Shown: piece after piece, positions 1 through 11,100 of the stretch
How positions within the stretch are numbered: the first letter of the stretch is position 1
How the letters are laid out: each line of letters opens with the position of its first letter
From: Enoplolaimus lenunculus
Lineage: Eukaryota; Nematoda; Enoplea; Enoplida; Thoracostomopsidae
Direction: 5' to 3'
Assembly (NCBI GenBank): GCA_030248215.1
Contig: JASANG010000025.1
Location: forward strand, 82,501-146,500
Length of the DNA: 64,000 bases
Translations under genes and position numbers: made by a program
Notes under the pieces: generated by a model
Database searches by the model: none
What the model was told of the DNA's origin: nothing
What the model saw: only the letters and a program-made list of their open reading frames with translations

Positions 1-3000
1 CCTGTTTGGAGCATGTAACTGTTTGGCACTATCTAATAGAATTTGATGTGGGCAACGAAAAACGGCGCAGATACGACTGAAACAATGCAAGAATTCGTCA
101 GCGGACAACGATTCTATTACTTCAAGGTGTGATGTTCTCACAACGGCACAAGTGAATAAACAAATCCACGCTTTGATGTTTGGATCCGTAGTGTTATTCT
201 GTATTCGCAATGGTACTAGGTAGTCTATATATACCTTCGGTTTCAAAGACTGACTGCTGATTGACGCGAAACGGCGGCGCAGTGGAAAATCTGGGGATCG
301 ATAAGGTCCACAATTTAAAATACAAATACGACAATATCTGAGCACTCCCTCGACCTGGTTTCGCCTATGAATAATCCAATATGCGAGTCACAATTGAGAA
401 AAGTTCCTGTCACTCCGCTATAAAAAAGTCGTTCATGGTTAGCCGACTGCCAGAACGTAACATTCCGACTTTTTGAACTCTCTTGTCTGTTTAACTGTTA
501 TATTGCGACCGGTGTTCTGTAGGACATCTGGAAAATATATACGCAGAATTTGTCTTTGTGATTTCTTCCGAAGTGAAGAATCATTCAAGGGCTTTCAATT
601 TTCTGCTGTTGTTCAAAAATCAATAACACCATGCTGTCACACGCAGATGCCTACTTAGTGATTAGTTTTTATTGGCGGAATGTTTGTTAGTGGTTTAAAA
701 ATGCTGGATAAGTACTGTAGCGATCCGAATAACATGAAGGTAATAGAGGGGGTTCCCATTTTAAGTCAATCAGTAGGAGTCCGTATTCCTAATCGTCTAT
801 AAACGGATTGAGTTCCTAAACCCTAATTAGAGTCCATAAGTGCCAATTATCCCCAATTGTAGTGCATAAGTGATTCCAGGACCAAATAAAGTTGAGGTTG
901 AAACTTACAAAACTTAGTTTTGAAAGTACATTAGCTTGCATTATTGTTCTTCAAGCTTTTGATGCACGACAAATAAACGTTTAATTTAAACGGATAGTTG
1001 CAATACCTGATATATGTTCGATTGACTGGTAGGATGTTATTTCAGCAACTCGATTGCGAACAAATCGTATGTTAATATTCTTTTTGTTTTTGCCAGTATG
1101 CAAGAAACACTGTGAATCTAACCGAAATACTTTTTTGAAATGTTAATTCTCGATTGCGTTTCAACAAAATTAAGATGACAAGCACGCAAGCACCAATCAG
1201 AACAGATAATAATTTTAACTTTAGAATATTTAGTTGTTTAACCGGTACGACACGCGACTTCCCAAAGACAAGATGAGAAATGGTTTCTCATTCGTTACAA
1301 GTTCGCAAGTATATAAAACTGCGAAGTATTAGCTTTGGATGAAGCATCACTAAAAGCAATAAAGATCTGCATTTGCTGAATTATTTGCAAAAGTACACGC
1401 GATTCGTCGTGCCAACTGACATGACGACGTTTGCTGTAAACTGGCACCACATTCCTTCCTTTCAGCAATGATATCGTAAAGAAGTATGTCCTTCCTGTGA
1501 TAATTCAAAGTCCATAGTCGCAGGAAGCTTTCGAGTGAGAGTTACCATTTACAACAAACCACAAGGGTCCGAGATTTTAGCGACATATTTGTAATCGTCA
1601 GACGTTTTGTATTGATAGTATCTTCAGGTTATATGTCAATTGAAGAACAATACAGCGCATCTATGCTGGTGTACCAATTTAACCCCAAAACCGTGGTTTC
1701 AATCGATTCACCCATATCTTCAGGGATAAATACTTTTTTCGTTTAATCGACATTTGTGTAACAATTACTTTTCATTCACAATTGTCCAAACAAAATGTTT
1801 GCAATTTTGCATCATGGCATAATCTGTTGCTTCAGCTGAGGTAGACCTTTCAATGACAATGTTGTCAACATAAATCTTTCGGCCACTCTTTCCTTGTAGG
1901 TATCGGGCTTCGTTAATGTAAAGATTGTTGGAAATGATGTCGATAATAGTAGCAGCAAACAAAATAGGGCTTGAAACAGCTCCAAAAGGCACGTAACAAA
2001 AGCGATAACTATGATATTGTAATCCTGTGACCGGTTTCTCTGGATCGGACACCCATAGGAACCTATAGTTTCAAGTCTAACACAGACCTGAAGACCGATC
2101 TGAAGGACGGCTTTCTCTCTATGTCTCGTCATCGCTACGAATAAAAGCCAAAATCACATTAAAGAATCATTAATCGTCTAACATTACTGGACCGCGAAAG
2201 ATTCAATCATTAATGCTATGGCTCGTTTTGGATACTTTGGCCGACGTATCATATTTTTACAAGTGTGCAATTTTGTACTGGCCTTTGATGTGGTATGTAA
2301 TGTAATGTATCGAAATGTAAGCATAGACCTTCTCAATGATTCGTTTATGTTCTTGTCTTGCTGCACGATCTTTTTTTATAAAGCGAAATACCTAGTTTTC
2401 TTTCTCTGATCCTCTTTAACAGCTAAGTTAAACAGCCTTTGGGTGTTGGTTAAACAGGTACTGCACTGTTTGATATAGTGAGTTCTGAACGATATTGGGG
2501 GTTGTGCCCCAGCCAATCTGAAAGTTGGGGGTGGGTTGGAACGTACTGCCCTTCCCCCATTTACGGCGTCTATAAATAAGCGGATTAGCATATACTTTAT
2601 GCTTACAGTCTCTGCAGGTTTTTCTCTTTTGAACTACGTAGCTAGTGCGAATAGCACAAAACTGTATGGGGTTTTTTGTTTGTCTTCTAAAATTGATGCA
2701 GCCAGCGCAGACTTGTTTATTTGCTCTTTAAAATTTTGATGCAGTAGAAACAGACTTATGTATCAGCTGGGTTTTAATTATTAGGAATAAGCATCTGAAC
2801 ATTCGAGCTCTGGAATGACGCAACGCGTCCCAAATCGGGCATTTTTGTTTCCGGCTGATCTTGGGTCACGGATTCTACGAATCTCGGGATATCTACCGCT
2901 CGGGCTCAGGTTTAACATACAGTTCAGCTCATTTTAAAAAACGAGTAAATGCCATTCCGGTGCTTTATTGTGTAATTTTATTGTGGGTCGGGTTGTGTCT

Positions 3001-4900
3001 CTCCTCTTTTCGGCTAAGTTCTATGCGCTTTTTTCAATGCGCTTTACATTTTCTGCCAATTCACCTTATTTTCTTCTATTTGTGTCAATTATAAAATGTC
3101 ATATGTTCTGTGATCTTGTATATCCTTATTTCTATGTTTTCAGGCGTCCCTTCCCAATTTTCTACCAAATTTCAGGTGCTCATTCCATTTCTGACCTTCA
3201 TTTCTGTCAATTTTTACCCCAAATATGTCTGCTCTGCATTTGTTATTATTATCAGGATTCTCGAAGTTTCTACACTTACGCATATTCGTCATATAGCGTG
3301 TAGCCTTTTTATCGAATTATCACCGATTTCTGTGATAGTATTTTCCCGCGCTCGGAGCACAGTAATCTACTTATTATCAGAATCAGCATAGTTCAAAGGC
3401 TGGGAATCATAATTTTGGGACCTGCATAACAATGTTTGACGTTTTATGACTTGTAATTTACTGGTTTTTGGACCGTTGCCGCGTTTAGGTACCAGTTGCG
3501 TGATCTGCACCTGATAGAACCTTGCCAAATTTAGCGTTGGTTATCCGTTTACATTAGATTTTCCATATATGCATACTTTCGGGTTGTACATGTCCAGACG
3601 TTCGCTCGAAAGTTATTCTCGGTAACAGTCGTAAACAACGCGTAGAAACGTAAAAAGCTAGTAACGGGCGTCAGTTTATTTTATTTGTTCTGCGTCTGTA
3701 TTGCTCGCCAGTAAAACTAGCAAAACCGTGACGAGCTCTAGGAATGCTAAATTCCGTATTCGCGTGTTGCAGGATCGGTCAGGACCCAGACCGTATCCAC
3801 CTTCATCGGTCGATATTCCCCATTTTTCACCAGTTCAGACCTTACTGAGTGTCAGTTTCGTGGAATGCGAAACACTATGCAAATTTATCGTTGCGCATAA
3901 GTGTCAACTCAACACCTCTATCGACAAGAACTACTGTTGTGTAATCAATTTCGGCTTCGATGAAGAATCGTGACGCTTTATTCGTAAAATGACAAATTGC
4001 GTACACAGATGTACAAGTATTTGGTTTAAAACCAGCAGGCGTCAATGCTGCTAAGGTCAGTCGGTCAGTTTTGCGTACACCCCATGCTGTAGAGATAACG
4101 GGAGCTGCAACAGGTGATTGTTGTGGCGGAGCCGGTTGTTGAAGTGCGTTGACTTGCGCAGATTCAGTTTGCGCTATGTAGTACTGGTACCTATCACGGC
4201 GTAAGGCGCATTTTTTTTTGTTGCTGCGCTTGTGGTTGGCTGGCAACGACGATTTTTGGTGCTGTTTCTGATTGTATGCACTATAGTGATTGGATCGACG
4301 CTGTGAGATTTGATCGTTCTGCCTGTTATCAAATTTCAACCTCTGCTGGTCACGATCATGAGATTGCTCATTTCGCAATCAGCATTTGTTCGATTTTTGC
4401 AGCACGAATATTCAATTGATGAAAACCTTCGTCGGTGCCAGCAGTCAATTTGTGAAATATCTGTGCATTTACGTTGCGTAAAAATGTTGATCGCGGTAAT
4501 TCGTGCGCTTCTGTGTATTTGAGACACTTGTTTTCGATTTATCGAGATCAATAGCAGAACAAATCTTCAGCGAAAGTGTTGACATAGCCGGTTTGACGGA
4601 TACTTTGAAATTTCTCTAGATGTTCTTGAAACGATGTCGAATGCGAAAAACGTTGTTCGAAATATTTGATGATTGCTTGATAATCGAGCGCTGTGAATGG
4701 ACGGTTCGAATTCTCGATATACTGCCAATAGTTTTCGGCATGCGAGCCTTCTTCAATTTTGTTTTTGAACCAATTCCATTTCTCGCCATCATTTTTGATA
4801 TTGTATTCGTCGGGTTGTGCATTTGCGTGAGTATTTTCACAATGTGCTAAATGCTGTTTATTTCGTGTTAAATTTGTTGATAACTTTTGCAAGTTTGATC
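1..4900 (-). mobile_element. BEL/Pao-type LTR retrotransposon fossil (broken, runs off the left edge)
   Basis: Minus-strand remnants appear in the order expected for gag-protease-RT-RNase H-integrase, reading leftwards. A gag-like stretch is at about 4548-4900, a protease-like segment at 3875-4100, reverse transcriptase at about 1765-2160 (motifs VPFG and YVDN, the BEL/Pao form of the catalytic box), an RNase H-like remnant near 1250-1380, and an integrase N-terminus and core from about 340 to the window edge (motifs KAWICLFTCAVVR and HLEVIESLS are typical of Pao integrases). The element is old and carries several breaks. The 1.7 kb between RT and protease is longer than usual for the family and probably holds an insertion. 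No LTR could be identified with confidence. The gag-like part also resembles Gypsy gag, so two elements juxtaposed is an alternative. Confidence 0.72.
715..1025 (+). repeat. MITE-like repeat 'RepA', copy 1, inside the BEL/Pao fossil
   Basis: This copy begins CTGTAG after a TA dinucleotide. It shares long stretches with the copies at 37980-38417, 38986-39330 and 32130-32710, for example CCTAAACCCTAATTAGAGTCC and the 'gactccaggaccaaat' block. The right terminus is not clear, so the end is approximate. It interrupts the retrotransposon fossil between the integrase and RT parts. Confidence 0.6.
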
Positions 4901-5372
4901 TGTTACTTGAATTTCACTGTAAGGGGTTTTTCGATACTATGACAGGTACCATGTAATTCGTTTTGAACTGTTTGCAATTGTTCAACAAAATTTTGTTCAA
5001 CTTGCTCATGTGATTGATCAGCCATCAAAACATCCTCACGAATTGTTAAAACTTCATGTTGTGTTGTCTATACATCACGCAATACGCCACGTTTGTCTAT
5101 TTGGACATTATCCTACACTGTCTGAATTAACTAAACTATGCGAGATTTTGAATCTAACGGCGAATTATCAAATTTTTGTGTGTAGGGCTCATTGAAAACG
5201 AACTGTGGGAGCTGATACTCAATAACCTCACTGCGAAAAGCATTATATATACGAAAAGCCCACGGGATGTGCAAATGATATAAGAAATCTGGGCCAAATT
5301 GATCCGACACAGCACTCGTTATAGTCGTCTGAAGTGGCTACGGGCTGCAACAATACAAATAATCGTAAATGG
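4901..5372. other. No gene seen
   Basis: Between the gag-like remnant and the next MITE I see only short chance ORFs and no recognisable repeat. It may contain the 5' LTR of the BEL/Pao fossil, but no direct terminal repeat was found within the window to confirm that. Confidence 0.4.
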
Positions 5373-5740
5373 CAGAATTCCATAGGAATTCCGATTCCGG
5401 CTGACTGCTGTTCGATGCCGGAATTCTGATTTTTCGATTATGAGTTTTTAAGATGATTGAATTTAGATTTTGCTTGTTTCGTTCATTTGCAATTATTCTG
5501 TTGGTTTTTTCTTAGTAAATATTCCGAGTTGTTACGTTTATTCCGTCAGCTATATAAACAATTTTTGCTGAAACTGTGAACAGTGCCGAAACAGGCATAC
5601 TGCAACAAAATTTAAAAGTCATACACCTTTAACTTTTCAATAGAATTACTAAAACCTGATTTCAACTCCGATTCCGGTTCCGACAAAAAAATTGATTCCG
5701 ATTCCGCTTCCGACAAAATCTAGTTCCGGTTGGAACCCTG
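5373..5740. mobile_element. hAT-type MITE with 8-bp target duplication GTAAATGG
   Basis: The element runs from CAGAATTCC to GGTTGGAACCCTG and is flanked on both sides by GTAAATGG (5365-5372 and 5741-5748). Subterminal sequence is rich in GATTCCG and TTCCGG motifs, as in the related copies at 8004, 15193 and 25410. An 8-bp duplication with CAG..CTG ends is the hallmark of hAT superfamily elements. It encodes no protein and was presumably mobilised in trans. One terminus has diverged, so this is an older copy. Confidence 0.8.
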
Positions 5741-6018
5741 GTAAATGGCACAAGAATACGCACAGATGTGGCCCAAGCCTAAAAGTTATCGTACCGAGTA
5801 ATAAATTACTGTATGCCGATTCCGATGAAAAGTTATTTTATAAGTTTTATCAGCGATAAAGTACTGTCCGAGTGATACCGAAAATATATGCAATATGGCT
5901 ATTTTGCGGTGATGAAATTCGCACTTACTCCTAGCTATGCCACTATCCATTCTTGTAGAAACTTCCACAATATTGATAATAATGGCAAAACAGAAATATG
6001 GCAAATACGCAAGAATGG

Positions 6019-6150
6019 CAGGGATAGGCGGTATCGGTCTCGGCACGTCTCGGGATTTGCTTGATCTCAGTCTCGGATTCGCTTTTTTCAGTCTCGGTGG
6101 TTTGCAAACAGAGACGAAAGAAGTGAAAAAGCGGTAAGCAATCACAAAAA
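6019..6150 (+). mobile_element. Truncated MITE end of the CAGGGATGGGCG family
   Basis: It starts with CAGGGATAGGCGG and continues with repeated GGTCTCGG motifs that match the left part of the complete element at 19934-20540, through the 'gagacgaaagaagtgaaa' block. The right terminal repeat is missing, so this is a truncated copy. Confidence 0.55.
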
Positions 6151-6789
6151 TTTTTCTTAGATCGCAGCTTTGGCCATGAAGTACTTGCGCATTTTGACCA
6201 CCATGACAGACAGCGAACGATTGTAGAGCGCCGCTGTGAATCATTTTTCTATCCATCTGCCCGAACGGAATTTAGCAAGCTCGAGCCAGATAAATTCGAC
6301 AAACGACAAAATTTCTTGGAATCAGTTTGCCGAAAAAAATTTATTAGGTCACATTAGTTTGAAGTAAAAATTTCCAAACTAAGAGAAATTCATTTTTCAA
6401 TTGTCTCATATTTGCTCATATGGGGCAACTTGCCTCTTCCGCTCAGTCTCATCCCTCCCTATGTCCGATCGAAAAACATTTCATGCTATGGTTCCGCTAT
6501 TGCTTCCTACCGCTCATAGAGAGCCTGGTGTTTGAGCACGAATATACCGAATTTATATCAAATTAATATGTCGTGTATGGGGCCTCAGAACTGATTAGGA
6601 GCGCAGATCACGTGAGAGGTTTAGTGGATCACATGGAGATCTCCTGAGCCGGCATGGAGGACCCGAAACGTCTAGCTTAGGATCTGAGTGAGTTTCTAAC
6701 TAAGCAGAACCACACACGTTCGATCATGTGCGTAAGGTCCTTATAACAGCAATGCACATGGACAAGCAACAAAACCCAAGTAAATAAAT

Positions 6790-7235
6790 CTACTTTCCAC
6801 AACTGCTTGAGTATTGCTCGGAAGTTTGGTCTCCTGTTTATTTGAAGGATATTTGTGTAATCGAAAGAATCCAGAGTAAATTCTTAAAACGAATCTATAC
6901 ATGGATTTTCGGAGCTTACATATGAGGATAGACTACGGAAATGTGGTTTGGAATCTCGTGAGTTGCGGAGGTTGAAAAAGACGTCGTGCTTACGTATAAA
7001 AAATGCATAATCATATGGGTTTGAAATTTGAACACTTTTTGTTTTTGCTCCTGTTTTAGGAAATAGGACCAATGATTATAGACTATATTCTGTGCGACAC
7101 GTAAATTGATTGTTGCTAATTTATTTTGTAATCGTGTTTAAATGTATGGAATAGCTTACCTTATATAATTGTCAGTTCAAAGATTTTAATAGCTTTCAAA
7201 CAAAAATTAAATGAGTCACAGGGTATTTTTGACGA
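6790..7235 (+). mobile_element. CR1/Jockey-like LINE, C-terminal ORF2 fragment
   Basis: Plus-strand reading gives EYCSEVWSPVYLKDI, then VIERIQSKFLKR, then a tract alignable to the family's 'YEERLKKLGLESLELRR' region (here YEDRLRKCGLESRELRRL), and finally NVWNSLPYIIVSSK followed by a FKQKL motif. This is the conserved C-terminal end of non-LTR reverse transcriptases of the CR1/Jockey group. The reading frame changes along the fragment and stops interrupt it, so it is a dead 5'-truncated copy. It ends about 120 bp before the SWT1 start codon. Confidence 0.75.
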
Positions 7236-7356
7236 TTTTTGCGTGTGTGGGCAAATAGATCATGCAAAATAGATATACCACATTCATTGATTTTTGCAAA
7301 GTTAATTTGAGTTAAAGCATAACAACGCTTTATAGGGTGTGCTATAGAATTATACA

Positions 7357-7485
7357 ATGGAAGCTCAGTGTGAATGGATAATAGCATATTCTACGAAACT
7401 TAACGGGCGGCCGTATTTCTTCAATGTGCACACCCAAGAAAGTTTATGGGAAGTACCACCTGGTTATGCTGTCGATGAGGCTAGT
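7357..7485 (+). CDS. SWT1: SWT1 exon 1: start codon and WW domain
   Basis: The first ATG follows two acceptor-like sequences (tttatag and ctatag) within 30 bases, so the messenger could be trans-spliced here. The exon encodes 43 residues holding a full WW domain: W7, then GRPYFFN at 17-23, then W31 and P34. WW domains bind Pro-rich ligands, so this end may recruit SWT1 to a Pro-rich RNA-processing partner. The donor AGT/GTATAT leaves phase 0, matching exon 2 at 8706. Confidence 0.8.
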
Positions 7486-8120
7486 GTATATTTTTTCTGT
7501 AGTTATTATAAATACGTTTTGTCTAAATTTCAGTCCAACAGGAGCTAAAATTTGGTATGTAAGTCGACAAAATAACGGGAATGGAATCGGATAGTGGTCG
7601 GAATAAATAAAACGGAAAACGAATACACATTCAAATATAAATGTTTCAGATATGTTTATTTTTTTTGCCAACACAATTGAGACGTGAAAATATTCATCGA
7701 GTTATCTAAAATTTTAAAGATAATATGACGGATGCTCCGAAATTTTTAAGATTTTAGATGAATTTCGTTAGTTTAATTTTATTTCGAACAATTGCAGCTG
7801 CACAGTATCTGTAATGAAAAATTGCTAGATATATACATGATTTTTAACTAATTTTGAGCGTAAAGTATTTTTACAACGGAAACGGACACCGATTTTTACC
7901 GGAAGTGGAAATGGCTATCAAGATACATCCTAATGTATACAGTAAAAGTCTTGTCATGGCGGAGGTTGTGATGATATTTAGTGAAATATTGGTATAAGTT
8001 CAGCAGGGTGCAAAGCGGAACTGGATTATACCCGAATCGGAATCGGAATAGCAAATTTATACCGAAATCGGAATCGGAACTACAAAATTTGTGACTATAC
8101 AGATAACTTGTATAAACAAG

Positions 8121-8190
<70 letters not shown>

Positions 8191-11100
8191 GATTTAGGAT
8201 GTCTGTTGGCTGGCTGGCAACGATTCTCAAAATCGTCGCAAGAACAAAATGGCAATCTTTTTTTGGCTCTGTAAATCTAAACTACAATCAATTATTGATG
8301 TTAATTATCGAAAACAAATTAATAGATAAATGATGCTGAAATTTTACACAACATATCACATCAAGTAGGTCTAAAATAAAAACGTGGAAATTCTGATTCC
8401 GATTGATTGTGCAATCGGAATTGGAATCGGAACTGGTTTTGAATCGGAATTCCGATTGCACCCTGAAGTTCAGATATAGTTAGATTGGTATATATCTGTT
8501 ACCATGCGTGATCATATTTAAACTCCGGCAAATCAGCCTACGCAACTAGCGAACTCGTTGTGTAGTTAAAATAATCAGATCGTAATGTACCAATAAATCT
8601 CGATAGTTGGTATTTGTTCATGTTCAGTAAATAGAAATTAGAGTGCTATAGCAAACAGATTTTAGTGTACGTTTCTAAAGTGTTCGCGCCTTTATATTTT
8701 TGTAGAGTGGTCCTCAACTGAAATTAATTCCTGTGCAACAACTGTCCGTTGGTAACAATGTTCAAACACAAGTGACAAATTTTCCAGAACAGCAAGCGTG
8801 CACATCTGATAATAACAGTTCGTCTGGTATTGAGGTTTTCCAGTCATCTTTGGTTGTCACCTTGGACACTAGACCTTCCGATCACCAACGAGAAAATACT
8901 AATGCATCATTGGTTGAGAAGCAGTTAAACACATCTGATGACATGGGCAGTGTTGCTGGTGTTCCAGCTAAGAAAAGCTGTATTGATCTAACTTCTGTCC
9001 AACAGTGTGGAGTGCAAATCCCTCTGTTGGGATCAGCAGTGAGAGATTCGAACTTACAACAGTCAGCTAGTTGCGCGTTGAGTTCTGACAAGGATCGCGA
9101 CAAAGCATTAGTGGTTAATTTTGGAGCTCTCAAAAAACGAGCGCAATCATTGGATAAGAACAGGTTAGAAGAGCAACGAACGGTTTTTGTGAACACCCCA
9201 GATGCAATAGCGAACACTGGTGAAGGTGCGACAGCCTCAACTGATGACCCATCGAATGCAATTGAAGAAGAAGTGCGCAATGAATTAGCTCAGTATATTG
9301 CTGCACGAGCAAACGAAACAGATACAGACGGTTCCAGAGTAGGGGACGCAAGCTCGTCAGAGTTTGTTCCGGAGACGTTTGAGGATTCGAATAGTTGCGC
9401 GTTTAGCGAAAATGCTTCATCAGAAGAAATTAATACGTTGGAATTGTTTGCACTTGGAGATTGCGCAGGTAGCGAGGCTTTTGTTCCTCCGCAAAATAAA
9501 GACGTTGACGAACTTTCTAATAGCAGTGCCGTTAGCGGTAATCAGAACACGATGACTGATGAACAGAAAAAGATAGCTGAAAGACGAAAAGCGCGGCGTG
9601 GTACGTTATTTTATAGTCATTTCATTTATAATAAGGGTGGTCATCTGTTAACGGGTATGATGTTGCAAATATATTTATATTGTGCGCCTTTTCTTCTGCG
9701 GGTTAAAACTAAGTAATAAAGTGATTCGCATGCAGTTAGTCAAAAATTATGGGTCCAGCATATGTTGAAAATTTGTCGATATTTTTAATTTATTTGTTAA
9801 AGAAAGTCTACCCACAGCTAGCGGTTGTGATCAGGACGATTATTACGTGGCAGCAGTAAAAGAAGTACGTAAAGAAATGGCGGAAAACCGAGATGCACCT
9901 CCGACTCCTACTGAAGTAAGCTATTTTGCTTAGATTATTGTTTGGATCGCAATAACAAGTTAAGTAACGGTCAAAATCTAACCATAATATTGCTTGCTGG
10001 CGTTTTGTTAGTAAAATGACGCTTAGTATATCCATTTGTGGGTTCACTGGTTTCAACTTGGAATGGTTTCTGAGCGGAAGTTTCGATAACTGTTTTCTAG
10101 GTTAAATCACGCCTCGAAATTTTCAATGTTGTAAAAATATGTAAATTGGTATTTACATCAAGATTATCATGTTTGAACCTATGGGATGCCAGTGTTGAGT
10201 TGGCCATGGTATTCTCGAATATTACGATGAATTACGTATATTTGAAACTCGAATATTGACAAATAGCCTTTGTTTTATAGGTCTCAGCACTAGTAGTTTT
10301 CTCGTACTTTTTCAATTTTTCTCAGCACTGGTAATTGCGCATTCTACTTTAGGTGCAAGATCTTCAGATTCCAGCAAGTGAGCTTGTGAAATGTTCGGAA
10401 AAACTGGTATGTTGGAGATATGGGTTGCTTACAAGAATCGGTCTTGTTCACCCTATATAAACCGGGGAAGTTATCGTCGGATTTGCGGTTACGTACATAC
10501 TTCGTAGTCAATAACGACTTTGCCTATTCTGAGTCGGAATTTTGGCTTTTCAAAAGTCATTTTAATTTTAACGGTAACAGCATTGTATAATTTAATATTT
10601 ATGTTTTTAATGTCACAAAAATTTAGTATAATCGAAAGTTAGGTATAATTGAAACTTTAGCTGACCTAACTGGATACTGAAATATCCTCAGCCTTAATGT
10701 GAATTATACTGTGTTTCTCATGAGACATTTGTGTATTTTCAGTTACGGTTTGTTTACGATGCACTGTTGTTACTATTTAGAATTCGGTGTAGCCAATTTC
10801 GATCAAGTCGCGGTTCGGCAAATTTTCTGTGCTGTGTTATTTGGTTAAAAAGAAACTGTTGTTGGAATCTGGAAGGCCTAAAAACTCATCTCACAAAAGG
10901 CCTTTGTTATGTGATCTTCCTCGCTAATCGTTAAATATTCGTTTTTTAGTTATGGCTGGTGGTTGATACAAATGCTCTATTATCAGACTTAAAGATTGTC
11001 AGAAGCATCAGCCGGGCGAAAAGTAAGTACTGCCAAAATTTGTAGTATATAGTGGTCCCAGTGTATTAGTCGGCTTATCTTTTAAAGAAAAATCGTTACA

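Noticed and set aside
10731-10934. Open frame starting after a TTTTCAG in the SWT1 intron before the PIN exon
   Set aside because: No in-phase donor, and exons 4 and 5 already join in phase 0 without it.
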